Positions 45,789 through 57,062 of a DNA stretch of 64,000 nucleotides are shown piece by piece. A program made the position numbers and the translations under genes. The notes under the pieces were generated by a model. The model ran no database searches and was not told the DNA's origin. It saw nothing but the letters and a program-made list of their open reading frames with translations. The stretch comes from Hyaloscypha bicolor E. Lineage: Eukaryota > Ascomycota > Leotiomycetes > Helotiales > Hyaloscyphaceae. Each line of letters starts with the position of its first letter. The stretch's first letter is position 1. The DNA lies in contig NW_020194512.1 in NCBI RefSeq assembly GCF_002865645.1, positions 2,149,183-2,213,182 of the forward strand, read 5' to 3'.

Positions 45789-47740
45789 CTACCATCCGAA
45801 GCTCTCATCATGAAAGTAAACATCTCGACCCTTTTTCACCCATCTTCCCACCTGCTCCCTCAGCTCTCGAGCCATCTGCTTAGGTCCGCAAACTAAAACA
45901 GCAACTCTCTCTTCATTTCCGTGCCTAAACGTCCCATCCAAAATCTTCCTCAGGTCCGGTCTCTCTCGGCCACCAGTTGCCTTTACAGGTTCTTCCATCC
46001 GCTGCAATTCGTCCAGCTCCACACTTCCATCCACAGGTATTGGCTCGTCGCCGTGGTGCTGATCATCAGAGTTGCTTCTTGTCAAGAAAATCTTCACATG
46101 CTTGTCTTCCTCAATAGTGTTCCGCTTCTCGGAATCAATGGCCCAAATAGCTTCCGCTGCTGACCGCATAGACCATATCAACTTAGCACGATCGGAGCTC
46201 TTGCCTTCAGCGGTCAATTGTTCTTGCACATGAAGGTAAATTGGTAAGATAAAAGTAGAGCCTATACCACCAGCTACCAACAAAACCCTGTCATAATCTG
46301 CGGCGAGGTTTGGAAATCGTTGAGAACACCCTAAAGGACCTTCAATTTGAATTGGAGGTTTCGCCTTAGAGAGTTGGGCTAACGTGCTTAAGGCTTTTGT
46401 TGTAGGACCATGTAGAGCTCGCAGAACTAGCGTGATGTCGGTACCTGAGGCCTCTGCTACGGTGAAGGGGTTGTATAGAAAGTCGTGGATCCACGGAGCT
46501 GAGGAGAGGAGAGGTCTACTTGCTGGTGGAATTGAGAGATAGACATGCTGTCCTGGCTTAGACTGAAACCTCCGAATCTTGGACGCTGGAATAGGGATCT
46601 TCAGCTTCACCAATGTTGTGTGTGGTACGGCTGTGATCGTCGCAAAGCCAGTGACTGTATCCAGCTTCCGACAGGTGAGATCGAACAAGAAGAGAACCAG
46701 AGCCTCAATCACATAGATTCGAAGAGGTTTGGCGTGGAAGAAGATTAAGGGTAGAAGCCAGAGCCCAATCATAAGATGAAGGATGAAGAAAACCCTGTAG
46801 CTCCAGCGTCGCATTCTTTCCAGACTAGTGGCTGCGATGATGTCGATGAGCACGAGGCCAATGATGCCAACAATGACCACGGGATCTGTAAGGCGTTTCT
46901 TCACAACCCCAGCTTGCACGAAATAGTTGATGTACCAACCAGCGTGGCACAACAAAAGGAAGTGGATAATTCTTCCTGAGATTCGGTGCCAAGCATTGAG
47001 TTGCTCGTGAGAAGATCTGAAGACGAAAGCAAGAGGGGAATATTGAGATTTCATAGAAAGCATATAATGCACGGGGAACTGCGATGCTGCTACAACTCCA
47101 AATCTTTTCGTGATGTGTAGATAGTCTAGTAAACAAGATTAGTGATGCAATTAAAGCACATGAGTACTAAAAGGAGGTAAAAGTCCAGTAAGTGACCCCA
47201 CGCATGATGTAGGTGTTGAAAGATAAAATATGACCACCTTGGGAAATCCCGCCTTTTGTCCAAGAATAGGCAGCAGTGCAAGATCAATGAAACCCAGAAG
47301 CTTCAAAAAGATAGTATGTCGGCCTTGCCGACCGCGAATAGAAGTTGAAATACAAAATACTTACCTTCACCAGTGTTATGGACGCATAGAAAGAGCAACC
47401 AAGATATCCAAACTCCGGCAGCAATAAGTTTTCCTCTTGATGGCCATCCTTGTGCAAATTCACCTTCCAACCACCAGATAGTCGTTCTCCAACTCCTCGC
47501 GAAATTACCAGACGTTGAAGCTCGTGACCGCTTCAAAGTCGGGGAGCTTGGAATCGCTGAATAGCTGACTTTGGATCGCTTTCGCTCTGAATACACCCAG
47601 ACTGCTAGCCTGTAAAGTTGATAGGCCAGGATAGGTATGAAAGCTGAGAGTTGCGCGTAGACTCCATACCTGTCGAGGAGAAGTCGACGCTCATGTTTTT
47701 GCTCGTGGGTGAGATCAAGGAGGTGATATGGCCAGGCCAT
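45789..47740 (-). CDS. Ferric-reductase-type transmembrane oxidoreductase (FRE/AIM14-like)
   Basis: Exons 47740-47365 and 47125-45789 (239-nt intron) give 570 residues. The family passes electrons from NADPH through FAD and two hemes across a membrane. Six or so helices are visible, with histidines in SSHEQLNAWHRISGRIIHFL and FILHLMIGLWLL for heme. The FAD-contact motif is YNPFTVAE, with Asn where HPFT is usual. NADPH-binding elements are LLVAGGIGSTFILP and VAVLVCGPKQM, and the chain ends in ESFGW, the usual aromatic end. Substrate (iron, copper or oxygen) cannot be told. The start at 47740 (MAWPYHLLDLTHEQKHERR) fits the family, but an open frame upstream deserves attention. Confidence 0.85.
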
Positions 47741-48167
47741 TGTGACACTATCGGACGAACTCTGGGATCAGCTTTCTGGAGAGTTATCGTCCAATTGTTC
47801 CACTGACCAGACGGATCTCTGGGGCCAAGGGTGATTCTGTCTTCGGGAGAGAGATGCTTGAGGAATGAGGGAGCATCAAGGGCGATGGCTGTCCTCAGCG
47901 CCACACAAGTCTTTCGTACCCCACCTCACAAGTCCCTGAATGCGTGCGTGTCGTGATTTCAAAAATTTGGGCCTAATAATCAGTGATTCCCTGATTGGAG
48001 ATCCTTGATAGGGAGGCTGCAACGCTAAGCATGGGTCGTGCCAATCCCCTGTAGATTTTGGACGTCGCTACTGAATGTGAGATATTTTCCCCACAGCTTC
48101 TTGTACAATCACAATTCTTGCACTTTTCTTTGCTTCAACGGACACTTCGATTCATAGCCCTAATGAA
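47741..48167. promoter_or_regulatory. Divergent region, ferric-reductase-like gene / LETM1-like gene
   Basis: 427 bp. On the minus strand a frame from about 47,904 to the reductase start looks coding (SPEDRITLGPRDPSGQWNNW) but has no ATG and is out of frame with the reductase. Confidence 0.4.
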
Positions 48168-49235
48168 ATGACCACACTCACATTGCGCCATCTGCGCACC
48201 GCTTCTCGGTTTCAGTGTATCCCGCCGCAGCCACCCAGCGTGGTCAAGACACAATTTCTCTCCTTCCAAACTGCACTTCCCACCCTCCGCTTTGCATCCA
48301 CCACTTCGAACGTCCCAGCGAAGACACCCCGTAGACACCCCGTCAATGGGCCATCTACAACTCTCCCCGCACCCGTCAATGTACCGGAACGCGCCGAAGA
48401 GCAGTCCTTATTCCCCTCCTACGCCCTAGCCTTGGGAAAGGCCTACCTAGGGTTCTACAAAACCGGCATCAAGAACATCTATACCAACTTCAAGCTCTCC
48501 CGAGACATTCAACACAACATCGACGCTCAGCACGCTTCATCGTTCTCCGCCGCTGTTGCCTCCGCTTCCATTACTCGTTCGGATCTCCAACTCTTAGTCA
48601 GAAATTGGCATGATATTAAGCGGGTACCAATTTTTGCCTTGGTGTTGATGATATGTGGGGAATTTACACCGGTAGTTGTCATTGCACTTTCTGGTGTTGT
48701 GCCGTGGACGTGTAGAATTCCTAAGCAAATAGAGAGTGATAGGAGAAAGCTTGAAAAACGAAGGTCCATATCCTTTCGCGAATTGGCCACAGAGCCACCG
48801 ACACAGGCAGGTGTTGAGAACTTGGGAAGGGCACAGTTATTGCATATTAACAGGAGTTTGGGTTTGAGTTCTGGATTATGGGATTGGATTGGTGGGTTAC
48901 CGACCGGCTTGTTGAGGAGGAAGGTTGGCAGGCGGGTGGAGTATTTGGAGTTGGATGATGATTTGATTCGGAAGGCAGGGGGTGTTTATGATATGGCTTT
49001 CGAGGAGGTTAAGATGGCGCTTGTGGAGCGAGGGGTGGATGTTCTCGGAAAAGGAGATGCACTGCTGAAGGCAAATCTGAATGCATGGCTACTTTCAAGG
49101 GAGAAGGCGCCTGCAGAAAAGTTACTTCTGACTAGGTACGAGAATTCAGATAGTCCTGGTACAATTTGCTGACCTTGTGTTAGACCCTCTATATGGCCAG
49201 TCAGATTGAAACTAACGGAAAAGGTCAAGCTGTGA
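48168..49235 (+). CDS. Mitochondrial LETM1-like (RBD domain) protein
   Basis: Exons 48168-49135 and 49184-49235 give 339 residues; the 48-nt terminal intron with CTGAC branch site replaces a read-through end by LLLTRPSIWPVRLK, a better match to the family. The N-terminus is an Arg/Ser/Thr-rich mitochondrial presequence. A single transmembrane segment (IFALVLMICGEFTPVVVIAL) follows the LETM-type helix LVRNWHDIKRVP, and the rest is the ribosome-binding-type helical region. LETM1 relatives act in the inner membrane in K+/H+ balance and membrane-protein synthesis. This is one of the shorter fungal forms, not the main Mdm38 orthologue. Confidence 0.82.
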
Positions 49236-49660
49236 CAGCATCTGTCACGAGGTTCATCTCACAACGTCTAAATAGAGGGAACTGTCTAAAAGGAACGTAT
49301 CTTGTTCAAGGTTTGGTGCTGCATAAAAGCGACGATTCCACGATGAATCTTCCTTTCTATGTACAATGTAGGATAGGTGACGTGTTTCCCGTCTGCATAC
49401 TGCGGCGTTTAGAATTAGAAGAATCGGCAATCCTGTAGTCTAGAGATCTTCGCTCCTGTACCATACAAATCTTCACACACAAGAAAGGTGCAGAACCATA
49501 AGAGCCAAAGCTGGCAAACAGGAAACCACAAAGTGCTGGAAGGTCGTTCGCTCGATCGTTGGATATTTCAATCAGGCTCAGAGATGACTGCTGAAGAAGA
49601 GATTGTCTCATGGAATCCTAGACATTGCTCTCTGAGGACAGTAATGGGGCAGCTCGTTTT
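49236..49660. other. Convergent intergenic region, no gene seen
   Basis: 425 bp between the LETM1-like and Nab3-like gene ends; presumably 3' UTRs. Confidence 0.35.
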
Positions 49661-52366
49661 TCATCGCCTAAAACGAGCAAGTGAAGCCATGATGTTCTGT
49701 ACCTGCTGATCAGATTGTTGAGGCTGTGTTTGGGCTGGCTGAGGAGGTGCTGCGTTTTGGAGCAATGCCGCAAGTGCTGGGTTGCTGGCAAGGTTGGCAT
49801 AAGGATCGGGGGCAGATTGAGGTTGCTGATAGTTTTGCTGAGATGGTTGCGGTTTCAGGCCTCCAAGAAGACCAGCAAGATCGATTGCTTGATTCGCAGC
49901 AACCGCTGGAGCATTCTGTTGCTGCCGCGGAAGCTGATAAGAGCCTAGAAGCTTCTGCAGCGTAGCATTATCCATTTGACCAACAAGGCTGGCTAGGTTG
50001 GCGGCAGGGGGTGCAGCAGCAGGTGGTTGGTACGTTTGACCTGCAGCGAATTGAGGTTGAGCATATTGAGGATTTTGGACTGGGGGAGGAGTTTGGGTCT
50101 GCTTGGCTCGAAGAACGAGTTCTGCAGCGATCTTCGGATCCAGATCTTGGTACTCGTCGAATCGAACATTGTTGGCTCCACCTTGGCGATCGAAGACTTG
50201 CAATGGAGTCTTGGCGGACTGCTGGCATCTCATATCAAGTTTTGATACAGCATGAACACCTTCCAGGATCTGTCTGCGAATAACAGCTTGGAGGGGAAGT
50301 CGAGGGTTAAGAAACATGACCTCTACCTTAATACCACGACCCCGCATCTCACCTTCAACCCAAGAAACAAAGTCTCGATCCAATTGTTCCATGAGAAGGA
50401 TCTGAACATCCGGGACATCTCTAGGGTCTCGACGAGGAATCTGGAGGTCTGCATCCTCAACGGCCTCACGCCCTCGAGGACTGAGACTTCTTTCCCGATA
50501 TCTTCCATCATCTCTGCGACCATATGGGGATCGACTTCGACGCCTGTCACGGCTCTCGTAGGAGTCTCGACCACGAGGAAAGTACTCATCACGACCTCGG
50601 AAGTTTCCTCGAGGAGGTGTTGGCGATCTTACTGGCCGATAATCATCACGAACTCGAATAGGCCGTCCATACTCGTCGGAGCGGTAGGTCGGTGCAGCAC
50701 GTCCATCGTATCGATCAACAGCAGAGTTTCGACCCCGGCCACCGCGATCAGAACCGCCTCCTCGGGCAAAATCGGGAGATCGCGATCTTCGTCCTTGGTT
50801 TGCTGCCTGTGCGTTACGAGTGTTCTTTTGTGGCTTCGAAATTTCAAGATCTACAAAATGGTTAGTCCAGTATCCCACTACAAGCTAGAAGTTCACCCAC
50901 GCATTTTTCGTCCTCTCACTTCTGCCCCTTGCTCACGTTCCAAAGCTGCGTAACAGGCAGCACTGGTATGGAATTGAATGAATCCGTATGCTTGCTTGAT
51001 TGATACCTGTGCAATCTTGCCGTATTTGTGAAATACATGAAATAGGTCTCGTTTTGTTACCTTCTCGCTTGGGAGATTGCCTGTTTGAACATGTCAGATT
51101 TCTGCCCTGTGAATAGCCATTTATTAGCTTACCAATGAACAAACGAGAATTCAGTGGAAATCTGTCCCACAGCCCTTCCTGGACATACATTCGCTCATCG
51201 GCAAGGAACTCGTCGTAGATTTTTTGAACATCCGGACCCCATTTTGCATCAGCTTCATCAGCTTCATCCTGAGATTCAATAGAAGTAGCTTGGCGGTCTA
51301 GGCCAGCTGATCTATTGATCTGCGTATATGAAGCTGGGCTAACAGGACTTCCAGTGGACATATGGGCTGGACGGAAGGAGGCACTTGGAGGAGGGGGTAA
51401 CCCACCTCTAGGATCAGTAGACGTACCTGGGGCACCAGCAGCAATGAGAGCCGTGACACCGCCGGGCAGTCTATAAGATACAGAGGGTTGAGGGACACCT
51501 GGAGCTCCTGCGTGGTACTTCTGGATATCATCGGGATAAGGACGCTTTTGGGGGATGTTTGGGCGTGGTGGAAGACTGGCATGGGTGGGAAGGCCAGAGC
51601 TGCCTTTGGCAAGGGTTATCTTAGAAGACTGGGTAGAAGGAGTGGTGGCGGGAGAATTCGATTCATTCTTCTCGGCATTGGCAGTGATGTTGTCCAGTAA
51701 CTGTTGGATATCTATCCCACCATTTGTGGCATCGTCATATGTGTGGGATTCGAGTTTCGTCTCCTCAATTGAAGTCTGAGCTGCAACTGCGTCGAAATGA
51801 TCGATGTTTGCAGTATCATCGACAGTTGGGTGGGTAGGACTTGAATTGGTAGGGGTGGGCTGGGTGCCTTGGCCAGGCTGAGCTAGGTCGGTGGCAGGAG
51901 GATCGTGTGAAAGAATAGAGGAAGGTAAAGTGTGGTCTGATACGGTAGCAGGCAAAGACTTCGTGTCTGACTCAAATTTTGCCTGTGATATACCCTGACT
52001 ATCTGCTTGCTCGTCCCCATCAGAGTCAACTGCCATGGCATAGTCATCGCTGACATCCGTTTCTTGGTCGACGTTGTCTGCTGGCTTTTCCTCCGTGCCT
52101 TCAGACTGCTCTTTGTACGCGTCCGAGAAGCTGGAATCCACAGATGGTGATTTCGGGTCGTCTGGTGGTGCTACGGCTGTCTGCATTGGCGATGGTAGAA
52201 TTGAGACCGGCGGGGTCGGTTCTTCTAGATGTGTGGCGGTCATATTGAAAATGGGATCGATCTGGTTCCGAAGGACTGGGTTGTTGGATGGTTCGGGAGG
52301 ATGTAGTGGGAGGGGAGAAACTGGTGACAATGTCTTTGTGCGGAACCCGGGGGGCTCTGGTGTCAT
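49661..52366 (-). CDS. Nab3-like RRM RNA-binding protein
   Basis: Exons 52366-51133, 51080-50901 and 50850-49661 give 867 residues. A long disordered acidic, Pro/Ser-rich N-terminus precedes one RRM split over two introns (RLFIGNLPSEKVTKRDLF, AYGFIQFHTSAACYAALERE, KMHLEISKP), about residues 408-478. Then come an Arg/Asp/Ser-rich region, a folded alpha/beta domain (VPDVQILLMEQLDRDFVSW, GIKVEVMFLNPRLPLQAVI) resembling the anticodon-binding-like domain of NCOA5-type proteins, and a Pro/Gln-rich helical tail (NPALAALLQNA), as in Nab3 multimerisation tails. Yeast Nab3 acts with Nrd1 and Sen1 in non-coding transcription termination. Orthology is likely, not proven. Confidence 0.85.
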
Positions 52367-53110
52367 GAAGGCCTTGTTCGGAAGTCAAGAGACATGGAAG
52401 GTAACAGGAATGGGATGCAGTGGTGGATTGATGTTCGATCAAGCAGTCCGAGTTCACTAAACGAGGAGGGAGGGGTTCAAGAAGCTCATATGACGGAGGA
52501 GGGAAGGATGGGGTGGCTTGAAGGTGAAAGGCAAGAGCGGGCTGCTGGGTGTCGGCTCTACAAATGTTGCTTGGTGGCAGATGCAGGCACACTCTATCGA
52601 GGTAGAGACATCCTCAGTCGTGCGAGAATCCTGTTGGTGACTTGACGCTGAGTGCAAGAGGAAGATGGTTTGCGCGCTTGAACTTTGTCATTGATGAGGT
52701 TACAATTAAACAATTGAGGCTGATGGAGAGTTTTTCCACAAAGGCTCGGCTTTCGAGCAAACCCGCGCTAAGCTGCACTAACCACATTAAGCGAACTGGC
52801 TGGTGAAGAATGTGACTTGTTGGTTTTGTGACAGAAAGGCATGGCTGATGCAGAACTGGCTCATCTGCCTTCCCCGAGTGCAATTGCATCCAGACAACAA
52901 AGCCACCGCGTGGATCTTAGCCCTTGCTGAGGGGGCAGGGTTGGCGAGCCCTGGGATGCTGGAAAGGGGAGATTTAAAAGCTTGAGCTCTTCCCAATTGT
53001 TCACTGCATTGTTGTTGGATCTCTACGCACGTCTTGCTTCTGTCCTTTTCACACATAAGCATCATAGTCGAACGAAGCTATTGAGGCGGCTCCGTAATTT
53101 CAGTTTTGCC
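52367..53110. promoter_or_regulatory. Divergent promoter, Nab3-like / GGQ-protein genes
   Basis: 744 bp between the starts. The leader side of the Nab3-like gene is long; open frames here are short. Confidence 0.35.
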
Positions 53111-54125
53111 ATGCGTCACGTTCTAAAAGCTTGGTCCAAGTCACCTTCTCGAGGCCAGCTTACTTTGCTGCAAGACTGCAGAACGTACTCGTCACGTCCT
53201 ACTAGTGATAGTGAAGCTGCCGATCTTGATGCTGCCAGAGAATGGTTCCGGAGATTCAATAAATCGACAATACCAGAGAAGATCGCCAAGACAGAATTCT
53301 CTAGGTCCAGTGGGGCTGGTGGTCAAGCAGTCAACAAGTATGTTGAGAAATCTTGTGCGGTTAACATTTTGCTGACTTTCATAAAGAACTAGTTCAAAGG
53401 CCACCACGGTATGGAAATTAGATGCCCTCTATCCTCGCGTTCCAAAAGTTCTCCACCAAGGACTACAAGATTCCAGGCACTATGTGTCTTCCTCGAACTC
53501 TATCAAGATGCAATGCGATTCATCCCGGAGCCAGTCCGACAACAGAGCAGAGAATCATCAAAAACTTTTTGACGAAATTACAAGAATATACAAGCAACGA
53601 GTTCCAGGAATCACTCCTCCAGAGCAACTGAAGAAGATTGAACAACTGTAAGCTCGTCAATTTCACGTTTCCAAATTACTTGTATTGAGTTGCAGTTTAT
53701 CCTCCACACTGATTCTTCACCTCGCGCGCATAAGTGGGAATGCAAACGGAAAAGCTAGATAGTGGTGCCATCAACAAACTCAGACGTCAAGTTCTGGCTG
53801 ACGTCAAGGAAAAGAAGAAGCTCAAAATGCCGTCTCTGGAGAAGCAAAGAGCCCGCCAGGCACTATATGCAACAAGGAGGAAAGATTCCAAGAGGCGCGG
53901 ATCGAGCAAGGCTCGGAAGTAGTAAACTGTCCATCGCCAACTTTGGTTTTCTTGTTGGGTGTCAATTTGGGTGCGCATCACTTCTCATGCCTCGAAAATA
54001 TTTGCTGAAATTTTTTGGTACCTAGGAAAGAATCGGAAAATACAGCTAGACTCCGGATGAAGAAGTTGCACGGCGACAAGAAGCGCTCTAGGAGTGGTGG
54101 TGGCGGTGGCAGGAGGGTGGACTGA
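53111..54125 (+). CDS. Mitochondrial class-I release-factor-like peptidyl-tRNA hydrolase
   Basis: Exons 53111-53337, 53387-53647 and 54026-54125 give 195 residues in the model chosen. The GGQ motif that hydrolyses peptidyl-tRNA is present in SSGAGGQAVNKTSSKA, spanning the first intron; its AAG acceptor (53386) is needed to read VNKTSSKA. The N-terminus is Arg/Ser-rich and mitochondrial-like. After a helical region (PPEQLKKIEQL) the last exon gives the basic ribosome-exit tail ENTARLRMKKLHGDKKRSR, as in ICT1/Pth4 relatives that rescue stalled ribosomes. The second intron is 378 nt and contains another open frame with basic, helical content; an alternative product including it is possible. Confidence 0.8.
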
Positions 54126-55478
54126 AAAGACTACCTGTACATGTATCAACTTGTAAATATGGGTCCTGAGTGAGTCATTGAAGGCGTGGAATAGAACGCT
54201 TCGAGAACGCAGAAACTGTCTCATGTCAGGTACTCGGTGTCCCGGTTGGTGGAGGGTGGATGGAAGCTCTGGGAAGGTCCTGACGAAATTTGTGGGGATG
54301 CGAGTCTGTTATACAGCATTTCAAAGTGAAGACCCGGGCCAATAAATGGCTGAATCCTTTCAGCCACCAGCCTTGAGATCTCAACTTGTGATGAAGTGGT
54401 GGATCGCTGCGAGTCCTTTTTCCAGCACTATTTATAACTCATCATTCCCCAGGAATCCGTTGCTGCAGAGTCATCTTCCGTAAAGAGAATTGTATCATGA
54501 TGTAGACCTCAGCCCTCGGCCTTCGACAGCTCTCGGGTCCAACATCCAAAGCAAGCATTGTGTCTTGAAGGAGATTCTACTCCCAACTCTCTCACAATCA
54601 TCTTCGCTTGGTCAAACATTGGGACAGGGTTTTCAATGGTAATCAAATGGATCGAAAGAAATGAAACTGGACAATGTAAGGCCTTGAACTATGATTGACC
54701 CAAAGGATAGCTGATAAATTTCAGAACTGCAAAGAGCACAGTACTTCATCATCCCTTAGATGCACTCTTTGCACAGATTCCAGACGCTCTTAGCCCTAAG
54801 ATTACAAACTCCATGTACTTTCAGCAGAAGGATGAGCTTAGCAACCCCATACCCATCGAAGACACCCAATCTCGTTCAGTGCAAGAAAAAAGGCTTGGGA
54901 GACCTTGATTAAGATCATCCATTCAACCACTTTGCCCACGATTGACATGCTCATTCCCAGGGAGTAGAAAGCTAGGGTAGCTGAATTGTAAGTTATCAAG
55001 CCTATCCAGCTATTTCCTTAATAATAAGTTAGAATGGTAGAGTAAAACTTGAGAAAGAAGGTAGGAAGATTGGTTAATGAACGATGCGGAGAGAACTATG
55101 GGAGGCGAGGATGCTGAGAAAGTGCAAGTAAAGAGGCACAGGACGAGGGCTCAATCGGATCCGGGTTATAGTAAGAAGAATAAACGAAAAAATTAGGAGA
55201 CCCTTGTTTGGCAACGAACAGTAGAAAGAGTGCTGATCACTGTCCAGTGGTAAAACCATGTAAATTTGCAGGTATGCCTTATGTCGAAAAGCCCCGCATC
55301 AAATGAAGTAATTTGGATACTCTTCAAGTCCAACCATCATCATTCCGTGATGTCCGATTAGCAGCCTGTACAATGTGTCAAATGTAGCTGCATGAAATTC
55401 ACCCAATTCATGCGCAGAGGCTAGAAACCACAGTTAAATCTGCTCAGCTTATTCCACTTAGGTGGTGGTGCATTTCTG
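54126..55478. other. 1.35-kb intergenic region, no gene seen
   Basis: Between the GGQ-protein gene (+) and UTP6 (-). No frame with coding character, no tRNA fold recognised and no repeat. A non-coding RNA gene cannot be excluded by eye. Confidence 0.4.
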
Positions 55479-56755
55479 CTATTCAAGTTTCTTTATCGTA
55501 TGTCTGATCACCGTCTGGATGCCTGGATCTAACTCTTCCAGCCCTAAAATCTGCTCAAACCATGCTTTCATCTTCCTCGAAAGCACTGCTTTGTCGTTTG
55601 CAGTGCCCATCGACTCCTTCAGCCGGTCCAAGGTAGATCCTACCGCTATTGGAAATTCTGGAGACGTTGGTTCAATACCAAGCACCGGCTGTCTAATGTA
55701 GCAACTGCAGATACACGGATCTCGAGGGTATGATTCCATCATGCTGTCCAGAACATATTGCAAGATCTTAGGTAAACATCGCACTTGGGTGAAGGAGGCG
55801 AACATGTCGAAAAAATCTTCAGCTGCCGCAGGGCAGAAGAATGGTTGTTTGCGAGCAGCATCAAAAATGGCAAGTGGTATCGCTCCATTGAGAGCTGAGG
55901 TTGTCATCGGGTCTTTCGCTACCTCCGAGTCAACCTCAACACCTTTGATCATACTAGGTCGCAGGGTGTGCGTCTTAAAGTCGGGAATGGCGATGACATC
56001 CGCTGTAGTGGAGAAGCCTCCATCATCGGTTGCTCCCTCCGTGTTCTCCAAAGCCTCGACAGATTCACCCGCGTCTAGGCCAAGAATTCTCCTCCTCATG
56101 GCAATTTTGGCCAGGTAAATCATCTCCAGCTTGGCATACTCGATCCATAAATCCTTGCTCTGGGTACAGAACCTCGTTCCTCTCTGCATGTAACTCCGCG
56201 CACCATTCATGTCCGCCTCTAACTCCAATGCCCATCTCGCGGCATAAAGCCACAATTCTGATTTGGTAGGATGCAGTCGAATTGCCGATGTTAAGACCGA
56301 CTTGAACTTCTTCGTTGCTCTTTCTTGCCTAGTATATTCGAGGTATGACATCCACAGTGCAACATCTCCCGGGTGCTTCTTTGTGCCTCGATCAAAGATT
56401 TGGAAGGTTCTAGCCTGACCAGTGTATGCGGAGCTGCCTTTAATTCGTAATCGTTTGCATCTTTTTTGCCGGAGCTTCTCTAAGCTGATTTCCCAAGCCG
56501 CATACCGAGCAAAGTCGATTGGTTGTGATCCTCTACCGAGGATCTTGTGTTCGAAATCGGATCTCTTCTTGACAAGATTTCTGATCTCGTCCTAAAGTTC
56601 TTCAATCAGCAATAATTCTTGGATCTGGTTGCCGTTCTGATCGCGCGGCTGCTCAGCTAACTCACGTCGTCGAAAATTTTCTTCTCTTTAAACTCCTGCA
56701 GTTGAGGCACCGCCTGTTCCAGGTAGAATCGTGCTTTGTCGCTAGCTCCTGACAT
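55479..56755 (-). CDS. UTP6: U3 snoRNP / SSU processome protein UTP6
   Basis: Exons 56755-56666 and 56591-55479 (74-nt intron) give 400 residues (yeast 440). UTP6 belongs to the UtpB module of the small-subunit processome in the nucleolus. The N-terminus KARFYLEQAVPQLQEFKEK and FDDDEIRNLVKKRSDFEHKI match the conserved UTP6 start, followed by HAT (half-a-TPR) repeats such as VALWMSYLEYTRQERATKKF, ELWLYAARWALELEADMNGA and KDLWIEYAKLEMIYL. A loop rich in acidic and Gly residues lies in the middle. Divergent from CWH43. Confidence 0.93.
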
Positions 56756-57062
56756 TTTGCGTGGAATGCCCGCTGAAGTTTGGTTGTCTCCTTGGCTTGC
56801 GAGCTCGACGATATAATTTTCTGGGATTCTGCCGGGCGGTGAAGGATTGCGCCCAGTGAGCCTTCACGTTTTGATTCAGGAGGCGCTTGGACGTATTGGG
56901 AGCTGATCCATGCGCTTTATGGGGTAATTGACCGAGCAATCGCGACAAGCAACCTTGCATTTTCTCTTGCTTCACTTCGCGTTAATTTCTTGCTCTGGCA
57001 CATCCCTCTCCCCCGGATACTCGGATGACACTCCTTTGGATGTGAAATCATTCGTGATTGCA
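56756..57062. promoter_or_regulatory. Divergent promoter, UTP6 / CWH43
   Basis: 307 bp between the starts. An open frame runs into the CWH43 start but has no ATG upstream of 57063. Confidence 0.35.

Noticed and set aside
47126..47364. Coding-like piece (LLGFIDLALLPILGQKAG) inside the ferric-reductase intron as an extra exon
   Set aside because: The donor leaves phase 1, which does not match this frame, and direct splicing gives the conserved NTGEDYLHITKRFG.
54126..55478. Search by eye for tRNA or snoRNA in the longest internal gap
   Set aside because: No cloverleaf with A/B-box pattern or paired C/D boxes could be identified; a covariance-model scan would be decisive.
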